Shown here: positions 22,470 through 32,244 of the stretch, piece by piece | Position numbering within the stretch: the first letter of the stretch is position 1 | Layout of the letters: each line of letters opens with the position of its first letter | Notes under the pieces: generated by a model | What the model saw: only the letters and a program-made list of their open reading frames with translations | Databases searched by the model: none | What the model was told of the DNA's origin: nothing | Made by a program: the position numbers and the translations under genes | Origin: Endomychus coccineus | Taxonomy: Eukaryota > Arthropoda > Insecta > Coleoptera > Endomychidae | NCBI GenBank assembly: GCA_958510875.1 | Contig: OY294067.1 | Coordinates: 104,204,010 to 104,268,009, forward strand | Direction: 5' to 3' | DNA: 64,000 nt

Positions 22470-22870
22470 GGTCGCATTGGCCGTAACTTTCGAAGCTAAC
22501 TCGTAGGAATTTTCCACCATTTTCTCCTTTTTCAATGCATCAAAATACATATAAAAACATACCAAACTTACACCTTCATTTTTTAAGCGATATGCGCTGA
22601 TATCTCAAGACTGTAACCTCAAAATAACTTTTACCCAAGCTCAAACGATACGTTTTCACTTTTCTACAAGTTGTCTCCCTACATATTTTCCCATTTGGAC
22701 CACCGTTTTATTTTTAAACACAAAAAACATGAAAATCCTCTTTTTTCGCGTCAAAACATGCCCGTATCTTTCGAAGCTAACTCTTGGGAATTTATTCATT
22801 ATTTTTCCCGTTTTCACCATACCAAAATAAGTGTTAAAACACTGCAAATTTACAACTTCAAATTTTATTT
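22470..22870. repeat. Degenerate direct repeat, period about 270 bp
   Basis: 'ctttcgaagctaactcgt' near 22487 recurs as 'ctttcgaagctaactctt' near 22757. The following ~100 bp (ending near 'acttacaccttcatttt' and 'atttacaacttcaaatttt') also correspond. Confidence 0.5.
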
Positions 22871-24270
22871 TCTAATTTTTCCTCTGGCGACTGGACTACA
22901 AGTCACATTGTTCCAACTATTAGAATGGAGACTTTGTAGCTTCTTGAATTTCGTATTGGGAACAGGTATATTTCATCATAGTAATACATAATTGTCATTT
23001 ACATAAATTTGTAATCAGTTACAATGGTTAACATGATCTAGTGCAAAATTTATGTATAATGAATGTAATAATAATCTATTAAAATTATATACAATTAAAA
23101 CTTTTTGTAATAAAAACAAAACATATAACTTAATTAATAAATCTATAATTGTTGAAAAATAAATTTTCACTTCAGCCATTTCTTATATAAACCTGAAGAT
23201 GAGGTGCAATTATAGACCTCGAAACTGGAAGTACAAAAATGTCAATGGATTGTGAGATAGAACCATATCAACTTCAACAATTGATAATGTTTTACAAGAA
23301 CAAAAAATATTTATAATGTCTGAAAAATAAAATTACAATTTTTGAATGATTTATTTCACTTCTCCCTGTTAATATTTTATTTTATGAATTTTGCACCAAA
23401 AGTAAGTCCTTCGAATGTATCGTGCAGTATATCGTGTCTCTCCATAATAATTAAGTTATTCATATGAACCTGAATAAGAGTTGTTTATTCATAAAATGTC
23501 GCCTTTGAAGATTTGCATCTCTAACGGTAAATTTAGATCGGAAAGTTATTTATAGGTTTATGTTTGAATGTATCTTCCAAATTGAACCCTGAACTCTCGT
23601 CAACCAATTTTATCTCTGAAGTTATTTTGCTCAAACGGTGAAATTTGACAATTATCAATATTTCCAAATTCATTTTTTTTGTATACTACATAGACTATAA
23701 GTATCGTCTACTGAAAATCTTACTTCATGAATAAGATGCGAAAGAAATGTGAAGAAAGTAGATCTAAAGTGTTAACTCAAGGTGAAGATATTGATGATTC
23801 GATATTCCATTAAAAGAGTATCATCGGCATCATTCATGTTGAAAAGTACGTATTAAAATGACTCATCAAATCGGAAGCTTTCTACAGTGATCAAGTTAAT
23901 TGGCTTGGTAAGGACAGGTCATTCTGAATCTAAGTAAATTCGAAAGTCATAAACACGTTGTAACTACAGTGTAAACTCTCTACAACGAAACCCTTTATAA
24001 TGAAAACCTCCCTAGAATATAAACATTAGTTGAGCTTGGTTGCTTTGCCTTATAACCCAAATACATGGAATGACTCTTTGTAATAGAATGAACATTCTTT
24101 GTAATGAAATAAATGTGGTATTAAGCCATTACTTAAACGATGAAAAACATTTGTTATCGGTTCACAAAAGGCTTCGATTATATCTTTACAAGTGCCATAT
24201 ATTTCCGAAAACGACATCTATATGATAAAAGTTTTATTCTGAATTCTTTCGAAGAATAAGGAATTTTCAA
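22871..24270. other. AT-rich DNA with one hammerhead-like motif
   Basis: No gene recognised. The only structure I see is the motif at 23192-23236, which suggests a decayed PLE end nearby. Confidence 0.35.
23192..23236 (+). ncRNA. Hammerhead-like motif, decayed
   Basis: CCTGAAGAT, helix II GAGGT/ACCTC with a 10-base loop, GAAAC, five bases, then G-T-A. The core is complete and helix III could be AC/GU with a small loop, with cleavage after A. Helix I pairing is poor. The AUG overlap seen in the other PLE ribozymes is present. Confidence 0.35.
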
Positions 24271-24279
24271 CTACTTTGA

Positions 24280-24515
24280 TAAATAAATGTGACTATAGTT
24301 TCGCTAACACAGTATCTTTTTCAAACAAATATTACAGACTACTAATTCATTACAAAAGAGCTACCTGATACAAGAATTCAATGATAATCCTAGGATAGAT
24401 GATTAGTGTAATTTTTGGTAATTTGATTCAACCCATTGAGGGATTAAACGATAAACTGGTGGCAAACGTAAATCTAATTATACAAATTTAACAAGGGACA
24501 ATTATTAGGTATTTT
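24280..24515 (-). mobile_element. Penelope-like 3' tail fragment
   Basis: Reverse complement of 26760-26975. Shared blocks include 'ctatagtttcgctaacaca', 'atcctagga' and 'gataaactggt.gcaaacg'. In the 26.6-kb copy the same sequence follows the GIY-YIG reading frame, hence the assignment. Confidence 0.55.
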
Positions 24516-26285
24516 TTTATAATTATAAGGTTTTGAAGAGACCTTCTGTGTCTAATGATACCAGCTAGCTCACTAGGATATTTACAGTCAGGGCTCGTAG
24601 TGATACGAGTCCTTAGATTCTTGAATGATCGGATTACCGAGAACACTGATTTAGCCAAAAAAATAAGATATTATCCTCAATCAAAAATTTCCGACACTAC
24701 GAGGTGAATAAATGTTGATGATTATATCAGAGAAATAAAGACAAGTTTCAACTTAACAATTTGGTTTTAATCCTCTGGGGAATTATAATTAGTTAGATTA
24801 ATAGCATACTTATTTTATAAATTAACAAAGATCAATACTTTGTTCAAAGTGAAACAAATTAAAATTCTAAATAATTGGATTAATTAAATTTATTAAAATT
24901 ATGAATTTTATAAAGACAAATAACTTTTGAAACATAGGTGCAAATTCGAGAAGTTAATTTGTAGATGAAAACAATTTTGGGTAGAGATCATAAACAACTG
25001 ATAATGAAAATTTGGTTATTCCAACTAAAAAAAATGTTACCGTCCTTTAAACTTGGATGAGCTTGGAAGAAGTGCTCTGTCAGGAATAACTCTCTACAAC
25101 ACGGCACGGAAAAATGATGGAGACGTCTCAATCGTTCAAACCTGAAATACGAGCAATACCTTGGCCACAAGTTCGAGGAAAAAATAACTGAATCAACAGG
25201 AATAATCAATATAATTCCACAAACTTATTACGTTATCTTCCCAAATTGTACATTCACAGTTATTAGAAAGATTGAAATCTTGAAGAGAACTAGTGAAATA
25301 TAATATTGAGATCTGAAAGAGAATATTTGGATGATAGTTTACTTATTGAAGTTATGACAATTTATACTACAAATTTTATCCAAAAAAAATGGTAGTCTTA
25401 AAGAAAATGAGTGAGTTAATTTAGAAATTTGAAAGATTAGATGATAGTTTACAGAATATAGTAGACTGTAATCGCGATCGTAATTCCTAATTGAATAATC
25501 TGTGCAAACAATATCAGAAGGTTTATTCCCATAAAGCAGTAATTGAGAATTTCGACTTTATTTAAGTTCACCCTGATAGATAATTATTCCGTTATCTCAC
25601 CAAGACTAGCCTAAAGAGACATATCCATTCTAAATTTATTATGAGGAAAATCAAAGAAAGGTGATACGGAATACTACGTAACCACGTGGATCGTTGCTAG
25701 GATAAACAAGCCTTACGATATAAGCCAATCTGACTAATAATTTGACAAATTAGATACGTATTAGAGGCAAGAGGAAGAATATAAGTAATTAATTATTTAT
25801 TTATTCATTAATTTGATTACACTAGCTCAACGGGAGGAATCCCTTCGAGAGCTGAGGGGTACATATAATATAATATCATCTAATTTAGATCCGAGCAAGA
25901 GAAACTGATATTGTGTAGCCACGCGGAAGAGTCGATATTCAAATAATTATTGGAAAATATCATGGATCAGAGAATTGTACACGTCTACTACAAGGTTTAG
26001 ATATAATTAGACATCAAATTATCAGGTTTACTGTCGATAATAATTCTTCAATATATTCAATTATTCAAAGATAAAGGAATGAAAATTAATCGACTCACCC
26101 CAGATAAGGTCCGACACAAGATGATTCCTCTCGATTTCCGTTTTCCAGTCTCCCCTCTCATCTCATGTCGCGAGACCTCTCTTGAGTTTTCGAGCATTAG
26201 TAAAATAATTGATTTTTTCCATTAAGACACAGATATCAGTCATAGTCTCTTTCCAAGTTTAATTATCTTCAATTCAAAGCGGAAA
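24516..26285. other. AT-rich DNA, no gene recognised
   Basis: A 73-codon minus ORF (24988-25209) and short others show no family resemblance. Confidence 0.35.
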
Positions 26286-26289
26286 CCGT

Positions 26290-26640
26290 TATGAATATTA
26301 TTCAATCAATTAGAAACTGAGTAACGTATAACGTTACATCATTCAATAGAATATCAAACGTATTATATTTATGAATTTCTAGGAATTCTAGCAAATTCAA
26401 TTCATTACTGTTATTTTGAATGTGTAAAATCTTAAAATATTAATTAAAGCTATGGTTTTCTATAACTGAATGTTCCACAAAGGTTAAATTCGATTTATCA
26501 ATAATGAAACTACGTCTATGTTCTTTAATCCGTTTTATAAAGGTCTTCCCTGTCTGACCAATGTATATCATAGGGCAAGAACAATATGTCAGCTTGTAAA
26601 CCCCACATTTGTCGAATAATGATAGCATCAAGATTTTACA
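26290..26640 (-). pseudogene. Penelope-like GIY-YIG endonuclease, minus copy of a head-to-head pair
   Basis: Minus ORF 26643-26440 reads DKCGVYKLTYCSCPMIYIGQ, then TGKTFIKRIKEHRRSF and TFVEHSVIENHSFN. GIY (here GVY), the Cys pair, YIG, the catalytic Arg region (K-R-I-K-E-H) and the EH...H histidines are intact. Translation continues past a stop as ILHIQNNSNELN-like sequence down to about 26290. The plus strand from 26628 starts a second copy with the same ILHIQN block, so the two copies diverge from this point. Confidence 0.75.
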
Positions 26641-27000
26641 CATTCAGAATAAACGTAATGAATGAAATTTGCTAGAATCCCTAGAAATTAATAAATATAA
26701 AAAGTCCGATTTCCTATTGAACGTTCAACAAATACTTGATTATTTCCCCCTTGTTAAACTTGTATAATTAGATTTTCCGTTTGCTACCAGTTTATCGTTT
26801 AATCCCCCAATAGATTAAACCCAATTAGGTAAAATTTCAACAGCCAATTATCCTAGGATTATCATTAAAGATATATATTAGGTAGCTCTTTTGTGGGAAA
26901 TCGGTACTTTGTAATATTTGTTTGAAGAAGCTACTCTGTTAGCGAAACCATAGTCACAACTAGTGAAAATCTTATTCTTAATAGTTATTTTATTTAAATT
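26628..27000 (+). mobile_element. Penelope-like 3' tail, plus copy of a head-to-head pair
   Basis: Begins within the KILHIQNK block, followed by NLLESLEINKYKKSD, a conserved sequence after the GIY-YIG domain in this family, then noncoding tail. The tail is shared with 24280-24515 (inverted) and in part with 61840-61965 (inverted). Confidence 0.6.
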
Positions 27001-27540
27001 TAGAATGGATTTTCATCACGTAATGGCTCATTCTATAAAATTTTTGAAAACTACATCTCTATGAATAAAGTTTTGTTCTCAATTCTTCTAACGAATTGAA
27101 TGTTTTCATTTCTCTATCTCGTATATATTCATTACAGGAAAATTAGAAGCGCATCCAGATAGCGCATCTTGAAATCCAATGATTTATCAGATTCATTTCA
27201 ACTCAGTTTGCAGAATGTAAATCCATTAATCTGTATTAAAAGTGATACACAGCTGGTCCACTAGAGTTAATTCGCAAATACTAAATATATCGAAATAGTT
27301 CAGTTGAGGATGACAATAAATTCAAGGGGATATATTTCAGAAACTGAATAATTGGTAAAATAAAATATAAAGCCTTGTGTTCAATTTCATTAGGTATAAG
27401 ATCCATATCTACACTGATTTGATAAAAACCTCAACACACAGTAAAAAACAATTTATTATAAATTCTCACATATGACGTACTTCGATATGATAAATGATTA
27501 AAATTTCAATAAAAAGTAAATATCAGTTAAAAAAATATTC
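27001..27540. other. AT-rich DNA, no gene recognised
   Basis: No ORF of note between the PLE tail and the Tc1-like relic. Confidence 0.35.
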
Positions 27541-27544
27541 AGTG

Positions 27545-27883
27545 ATGAGTTGCACCACCGAGATTATGGAATTCTGAATCAAATAATCAATATCACATTG
27601 TAGTATATCATTCCAGACATATATGCCCAGTCGAAGATCATTGAGATTATTTGTGGAATGGTGAAAATTACCCAGTCTAGTACCGATCATATCTCAGATA
27701 TATTCGATCGGTGAGAGTTAGGGCGAAACGTGCAGGCCATGTAAGCATATGTAAGTGCGGGCGTTAAAAAATTGATTCAATCAACCCCTGGAGATATGGC
27801 ACTGCAAAGTTGACCTACAACCAAAACAACTTACACCCCAAGCCATCACTCCACGAGTATCTAAGGGCAGTATGGCGTTCAAC
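27545..27883 (-). pseudogene. Tc1-like transposase, C-terminal half, interrupted by a PLE
   Basis: Minus-strand frames give VERHTA followed by a G-V-M-A-W-G block (relatives: ERHTAPTPGVMVWG), and later L-S-P-I-E-Y with D-M-I-G-T-R-L. The Glu in SPIE is the third catalytic residue of DD34E transposases. NLNDLRLGIYVWNDI and an IDYLI end follow. Stops and frameshifts are present. The reading continues across the PLE insertion: the bases beyond the PLE at 30727 restore the codons just upstream of VERHTA. The N-terminal domain at 31400-31790 may belong to the same dead gene. Confidence 0.65.
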
Positions 27884-27919
27884 AGCTGGTTGGAAATTTC
27901 ATCATTCCCCACGAAAACG

Positions 27920-28105
27920 TCCTACAATAAATACGGCTACAGAAGCCAGTAGAACCAGTTTCAGTTCAAGCCTCAAGCCTCCCTGAAGATGCCACCTGTA
28001 ATGGTTGGCGAAACGTCGGCATCAAGTCGAGCTATTGTGACCCGGAATCCATCCGGAAGACAAGATTTTTCAAGATTAGCTGTCCGCGGAAGTCTACTAT
28101 CCAAG
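27920..28105 (+). repeat. Left pseudo-LTR of the complete PLE
   Basis: 186 bp matching 30540-30726. It lacks one G at 27981 (cctccctg against cctgccctg), which shortens ribozyme helix I, and has c for g at about 28042. Confidence 0.88.
27979..28021 (+). ncRNA. Hammerhead ribozyme of the left pseudo-LTR
   Basis: C3-A9 = CTGAAGA at 27983-27989; helix II GCCA..CC with GG.TGGC (27991-28009); GAAA 28010-28013; C-G-U-C to 28017, the expected cleavage point. Helix I is only CC/GG because of the missing G. The start codon of the ORF (27989-27991) overlaps A9 of the core. Confidence 0.65.
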
Positions 28106-30496
28106 ATATCCAACCTCTACGGAGAGGAAATCAAGAAGAAATCCAGAACCCTGGGAAATCTTCGCACCAAACTGGTGAGTTTGCTTTGTTCTCTTACTTT
28201 TCTTTGTCGTTGTCGTGATCATAATTTGATCCCCAATTTCCTTAAAATATCCCATCCCATAAATTCACATTCATCCAAAAACATATTTAAACGCGCTAGT
28301 TTAGCTTTGATTCGGGAACGAATTAAGTATACTAGACGCGAGATCAATTTCATCAATATAACCCTATTTGGCCTCCACCTTGAACTTTCAAATACCCTTT
28401 CAGCATCCGATTGGTTGATTCTCGACCGAATTACCTATGATCAAGCCGATCAAATTCGTACCCTCAATTCCAAACGTCATATTCAAAAATTCAATAAACT
28501 TCTTGCCTCCCAACTCCCTCAGCACCAACCTTCAAGACCAACCCCTCTTGTAAATACTGTGGTTAATTTATCTTCACATACCCTTACTGAAGCTGAACAA
28601 TCGGTTCTATCTAAAGGTCCTAATTTTGTCTTCTCCCCCAAAAATATTCCTACTACATCCATTATTTCTGCTGTAGAAGCATCCCTACATAAAGTTCCCC
28701 ATCTCGCAGCAGATGAAATTCGTTTCGAAACTGCTAAAATTCTTCGTCATTCCAAGATTCCTAAATCAAATTGCCCTAAACCTTTAATTCAAGCTCTCAA
28801 TTCACTCAAATCATATCCTGATTTGGCTATTTTGAGGGCTGATAAAGGAAACTCCACCGTTGTCATGAATCGTTCAGATTATGATAACAAAATCCTGCAA
28901 CATCTGCAAACTAATTCCTATAAGCTCCTACCAAAAGATCTTACCTCCTCTATAGAACTTTCAATTTCACAAATTATTCGTCAATCTTCCCTCCCTGATT
29001 CAGATAAGAAATTTCTTATCCCCCATTGTTCAAAATGTCCCCGTTTATATGGTTTACCTAAAATTCATAAGCCCTCAGTTCCCCTAAGACCAATTGTCAG
29101 CACTATCGGATCTCCTACTTATAAACTCTCTCGATACCTGTCATCGATTCTCAAACCCCTTGTAGGTGAATCCAATAGTTTTATCCTAAATTCCGTTCAT
29201 TTCGTTGAAAAACTTCAAGCGTTGAAAGTTGACCCATGCGATTTTCTCGTCAGCTTCGACGTTGAATCACTGTTTACCAATGTTCCCATTCCAGACACCC
29301 TTTCCATAATTTCTCAAATGCTACCTGCCAAAAACATTCCAACGGACTTGCTACCGTTAATTGATTTTTGTCTATCCTCCACATATTTTCTATACGATGG
29401 CAAATTCTACGAGCAGTCCTCGGGAGCTGCCATGGGTTCCCCACTTTCCCCGATCATAGCTAATATCTTCATGGAAGCTTTTGAACAAGATGCCATTGAC
29501 TCATCTGTTCTCAAGCCGAAATGTTGGTTTAGATATGTCGACGATACTTTCGTTATTTGGCAACATGGTCGCGAAAAGCTTGTTCCCTTCCTCAATCATT
29601 TGAATTCATTACATCCCAATATCCGTTTCACCATGGAAGTCGAATTGCAAGGTTCACTCCCGTTCCTAGATGTATTGGTTAGTCGACAGACTGACGGTAC
29701 TTTAGGACATTCTGTGTATCGGAAACCCACCCATACCGATAGATACCTCAATGGTCTTTCCCACCACCACCCTGCCCAAAAGCAATCTGTCATAAACTCC
29801 CTGGTCCACAGAGCTGTCAACCTATCTCAGCCTCAATCCTTAAAATCAGAATTAAAACATCTATCATCTGCCTTATTATCAAACAATTTCTCCCATTACA
29901 ACATTCAAAAAGCCATAAAGAAATACACTTCACCTAAAATTCCAAATCGACCTGAGCCAGAAACCCTCCCACCTGCTTTATCCACGGCCTATCTTCCATA
30001 TATTCAAAATATAACAGATCGAATTTCCAAAATCCTCAAAAAACATAATATTTCTACCCGTTTTTCCACACTTCCAAAATTATCTCAGTTTTACAAACCT
30101 ATCAAAGATCCCCTTCCTCCTCTCCAATCAGAAGGTGTTTATAGTATTCCCTGTTCTTGCGGTAAAGTCTACATTGGTGAAACAGGTCGTACAGTAGCTA
30201 CTCGTGTGAAAGAACATGAGCGCTGTTCAAGACTTCGTGACACCAGTAGATCTGCACTTGCGGAACACAAGTTCAACACAAATCATCAAATCCTTTTTGA
30301 AGATACTAAAATCCTAGTCCGAGCCCCAAACTTCTATCAGCGAAAAATCCTTGAAGCTGTAGAAATCCTAAAACATCCGAATAATCTAAATCGTGACTCA
30401 GGATATTACCTTCCCAACATTTGGAAACCCATCCTCGAAAATTCAACTTCGCACATGATCGCACAACGGCAGGGTCAGGTGCCAGAACGAAGTTAA
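27989..30496 (+). CDS. Penelope-like polyprotein: reverse transcriptase plus GIY-YIG endonuclease
   Basis: 835 codons, uninterrupted. It copies element RNA into DNA and nicks the target. Residues 1-290 hold the N-terminal region typical of PLEs (EEIKKKSRTLGNLRTKL; later ILRADKGNSTVVMNRSDYDN near 290). The RT follows: YGLPKIHKPSVPLRPIVS near 355, motif A FDVESLFTN (Asp 424), motif B SGAAMGSPLSP (478-488), motif C YVDD (516-519), then LPFLDVLV and VYRKPTHTDRYL. The endonuclease starts at GVYSIPCSCGKVYIG (716-730), with R739 in TRVKEH, the EH (759-760) and H766 of the Cys/His set, and E789 as likely catalytic Glu. All key residues are present. The length fits the family. The ATG lies inside the hammerhead core, 5' of its cleavage site, so the true start could differ. 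A GTGAGT near 28172 could be a splice donor, but no intron is needed. Confidence 0.93.
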   Translation: MPPVMVGETSASSRAIVTRNPSGRQDFSRLAVRGSLLSKISNLYGEEIKKKSRTLGNLRTKLVSLLCSLTFLCRCRDHNLIPNFLKISHPINSHSSKNIFKRASLALIRERIKYTRREINFINITLFGLHLELSNTLSASDWLILDRITYDQADQIRTLNSKRHIQKFNKLLASQLPQHQPSRPTPLVNTVVNLSSHTLTEAEQSVLSKGPNFVFSPKNIPTTSIISAVEASLHKVPHLAADEIRFETAKILRHSKIPKSNCPKPLIQALNSLKSYPDLAILRADKGNSTVVMNRSDYDNKILQHLQTNSYKLLPKDLTSSIELSISQIIRQSSLPDSDKKFLIPHCSKCPRLYGLPKIHKPSVPLRPIVSTIGSPTYKLSRYLSSILKPLVGESNSFILNSVHFVEKLQALKVDPCDFLVSFDVESLFTNVPIPDTLSIISQMLPAKNIPTDLLPLIDFCLSSTYFLYDGKFYEQSSGAAMGSPLSPIIANIFMEAFEQDAIDSSVLKPKCWFRYVDDTFVIWQHGREKLVPFLNHLNSLHPNIRFTMEVELQGSLPFLDVLVSRQTDGTLGHSVYRKPTHTDRYLNGLSHHHPAQKQSVINSLVHRAVNLSQPQSLKSELKHLSSALLSNNFSHYNIQKAIKKYTSPKIPNRPEPETLPPALSTAYLPYIQNITDRISKILKKHNISTRFSTLPKLSQFYKPIKDPLPPLQSEGVYSIPCSCGKVYIGETGRTVATRVKEHERCSRLRDTSRSALAEHKFNTNHQILFEDTKILVRAPNFYQRKILEAVEILKHPNNLNRDSGYYLPNIWKPILENSTSHMIAQRQGQVPERS

Positions 30497-30539
30497 CCAC
30501 CGGAACAAAGGCAGTGAACTATGTAGCGTGAAGGATTTT

Positions 30540-30726
30540 TCCTACAATAAATACGGCTACAGAAGCCAGTAGAACCAGTTTCAGTTCAAGCCTCAAGCCT
30601 GCCCTGAAGATGCCACCTGTAATGGTTGGCGAAACGTCGGCATCAAGTCGAGCTATTGTGACGCGGAATCCATCCGGAAGACAAGATTTTTCAAGATTAG
30701 CTGTCCGCGGAAGTCTACTATCCAAG
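30540..30726 (+). repeat. Right pseudo-LTR of the complete PLE
   Basis: 187 bp, begins 44 bases after the stop codon. Direct repeat of 27920-28105. Ends immediately before the gttcaac target duplication. Confidence 0.88.
30600..30642 (+). ncRNA. Hammerhead ribozyme of the right pseudo-LTR
   Basis: Helix I TGCC/GGCA (30600-30603 with 30639-30642), CTGAAGA 30604-30610, extra U, helix II (30612-30630), GAAA 30631-30634, CGUC to 30638. This copy has the full 4-bp helix I. Helix III (A-C/G-U, no loop) needs a second molecule, as in the published small PLE-associated hammerheads. Confidence 0.7.
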
Positions 30727-30894
30727 GTTCAACTACAATACTTAACGGTAAAAGAATACTGTGGTTGTTGATTCATTAGATTATCACTAAAGGATTACAT
30801 GGTGTGTTCAAACTTTCTAATTATAATGATTTGCTTGGTAATAGCAGATAATAATTCGTAAAATAAATATATTAAATAACTCCAAATAAATGTG

Positions 30895-31185
30895 CATAGA
30901 TTAGGGTTATTTAGTGATCAAGAAGTAGAGAGTTTCTGTGCTTGTAAATTTTCAAAGATTCCAGCAAGTTTAATTTCGAGCTTTTATCAACTGTATCTGA
31001 AATATGTGAAACAATGTTATCGAAAAAATGATCTGCAAACGTGGAACCTGTTTTTAAAAGCCTGAAGCATCTTTTCTGTTCATCAAACATGATAGAAAAT
31101 GAGCGTCCTGTATGGCCTATATAAAAGGAATCTCATTCCGGACATGGTAGATTATACGCTACAGATTTGTCAGTCATCTCTGTTT
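30895..31185 (-). pseudogene. Penelope-like endonuclease relic
   Basis: Minus frames read YNLPCPE then SFYIGHTGRSFSIMFDEQKR, later TFADHFFDNIVSH and KLNLLESLKIYKHRNSLLL. This is a GIY-YIG domain with the YIG Tyr kept, one stop near the Cys pair, and the LLESL block seen after the domain at 26.7 kb. It is a different copy from the complete PLE to its left. Confidence 0.65.
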
Positions 31186-31399
31186 TGTTTCTATTTTATT
31201 TTTATTTTATATAAGATATGTCATAATTTGGAATTGGATTGTAATGCAATATTTAAGTTGCTATGTTTCAACATGTTTTGAATTTTTTCAGTGATTTTTC
31301 CAAAGTAAGTTAGGCTACCAAATCTCTTTCTTGATTTTCAATTTTTGCGTATTCACTGGAGTTAATGTTGTTTTTCTGTTTACGGTTGATCAAATCAGA
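31186..31399. other. AT-rich DNA, probably decayed PLE
   Basis: Lies upstream (minus sense) of the endonuclease relic. No confident motif. Confidence 0.3.
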
Positions 31400-31790
31400 T
31401 ATTATTTGTGTTTAATAACCATTATATACTGCGATTTGTTCAATTGTGACAATGGTATCGTAAAAAAGCTATGTATCATTGCATGAAAGGCAATAAATTT
31501 ATGTGATCTAGGACTAAACGAATCTAATGGGATCATAAGATCGGAGTAAGTTTTTTCCCGATAAATATTAAAAGATCTGTCTCTTTCAGCCAACATTCTC
31601 AGATCTGTTATCCGTAGACGTCCTGATCCGCAGCGACGCCCAAGAGCACCTACTTCAAACCACCTGACCCAACATTTTCAAACAGTTGTGACGTTACGGT
31701 CTACGCGGTTGGCAATGTAGCTAAAAGGAAATCCGTCCTCACTCATACCAATAATCTGTCCACATACAAAATCACTCAATGAACGATTAT
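31400..31790 (-). pseudogene. Tc1-like transposase, N-terminal domain
   Basis: Minus strand reads GQIIGMSEDGFPFSYIANRV then DRNVTTV-stop-KCW, matching the first helix-turn-helix of Tc1 transposases (G-I-R-E-A-G-S-Y-R-I-A-R type). A GRRCGSGR linker follows, the place of the GRPR hook, then RMLAERDRSF. The frame then decays. Together with 27545-27883 it may be one transposase split by PLE insertions. Confidence 0.6.
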
Positions 31791-32164
31791 TTATCTGTTC
31801 TTGTGAGTGTTGAATTTTAAAAGTTGATAGAATTATTTATTTTAGGGTGAATTGAATTTAGGAATAGAAGAAGAAAGTTATCTAATTCTCTATTTGTCCC
31901 CAAACATGTCAAAACATCATCTACAAACATATCTATTTTATTTTCCATTATTTGAAGCCAGTTAATGTATTCATTCCACTAATTATTGTCCTGATTACCT
32001 TCTGTATTCTGATATTACCAAGCAAATAATCAATATTGCAATGTAAATAATCCACGACGTAATTCTTTACCAATGATTCTCAAATTTCATGAATGACCGA
32101 CCAAGTAATCCTTTGCTATCCACCAATAGGTGTTTATAGTTTTGAATTTCAATTGTATTTGAAT
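31791..32164. other. AT-rich DNA, no gene recognised
   Basis: No ORF or repeat recognised before the hammerhead-like motif. Confidence 0.3.
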
Positions 32165-32167
32165 ACT

Positions 32168-32206
32168 GTTTGAAGATGGCGTTATAGCGCTGAAACTCAA
32201 GTAACG
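32168..32206 (+). ncRNA. Hammerhead-like motif, decayed
   Basis: TTTGAAGAT, helix II GGCG/CGCT, GAAAC, four bases, G-T-A. C3 is T, so the 3-8 pair would be a U-G wobble. Same organisation as 23192-23236. It probably marks a lost PLE. Confidence 0.3.
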
Positions 32207-32244
32207 GAAGTCACAAATAAAAGTATGTACTCGTATACATATTA

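Larger units (their letters stand above)
27884..30726 (+). mobile_element. Complete Penelope-like element
   Basis: Structure: 36 bp of unexplained left sequence, pseudo-LTR (27920-28105), a single ORF that starts inside that pseudo-LTR, 43 bp of spacer, pseudo-LTR (30540-30726). The two pseudo-LTRs differ by one indel and one substitution. The element is flanked by gttcaac at 27877-27883 and 30727-30733, a 7-bp target duplication in a Tc1-like gene. Intact ORF plus near-identical repeats make it the youngest-looking coding element in the window. Confidence 0.88.

Noticed and set aside
27715..27735. gggcgaaacgtgc as a further hammerhead half
   Set aside because: No CTGANGA partner within reach; the sequence is part of the Tc1-like transposase reading.
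28170..28240. GTGAGT as a possible intron donor in the PLE ORF
   Set aside because: The frame is open throughout and the translated sequence continues smoothly into conserved PLE blocks, so an intron is not needed.
29407..30500. Minus-strand ORFs of 62-74 codons
   Set aside because: Shadows of the intact PLE reading frame on the opposite strand.
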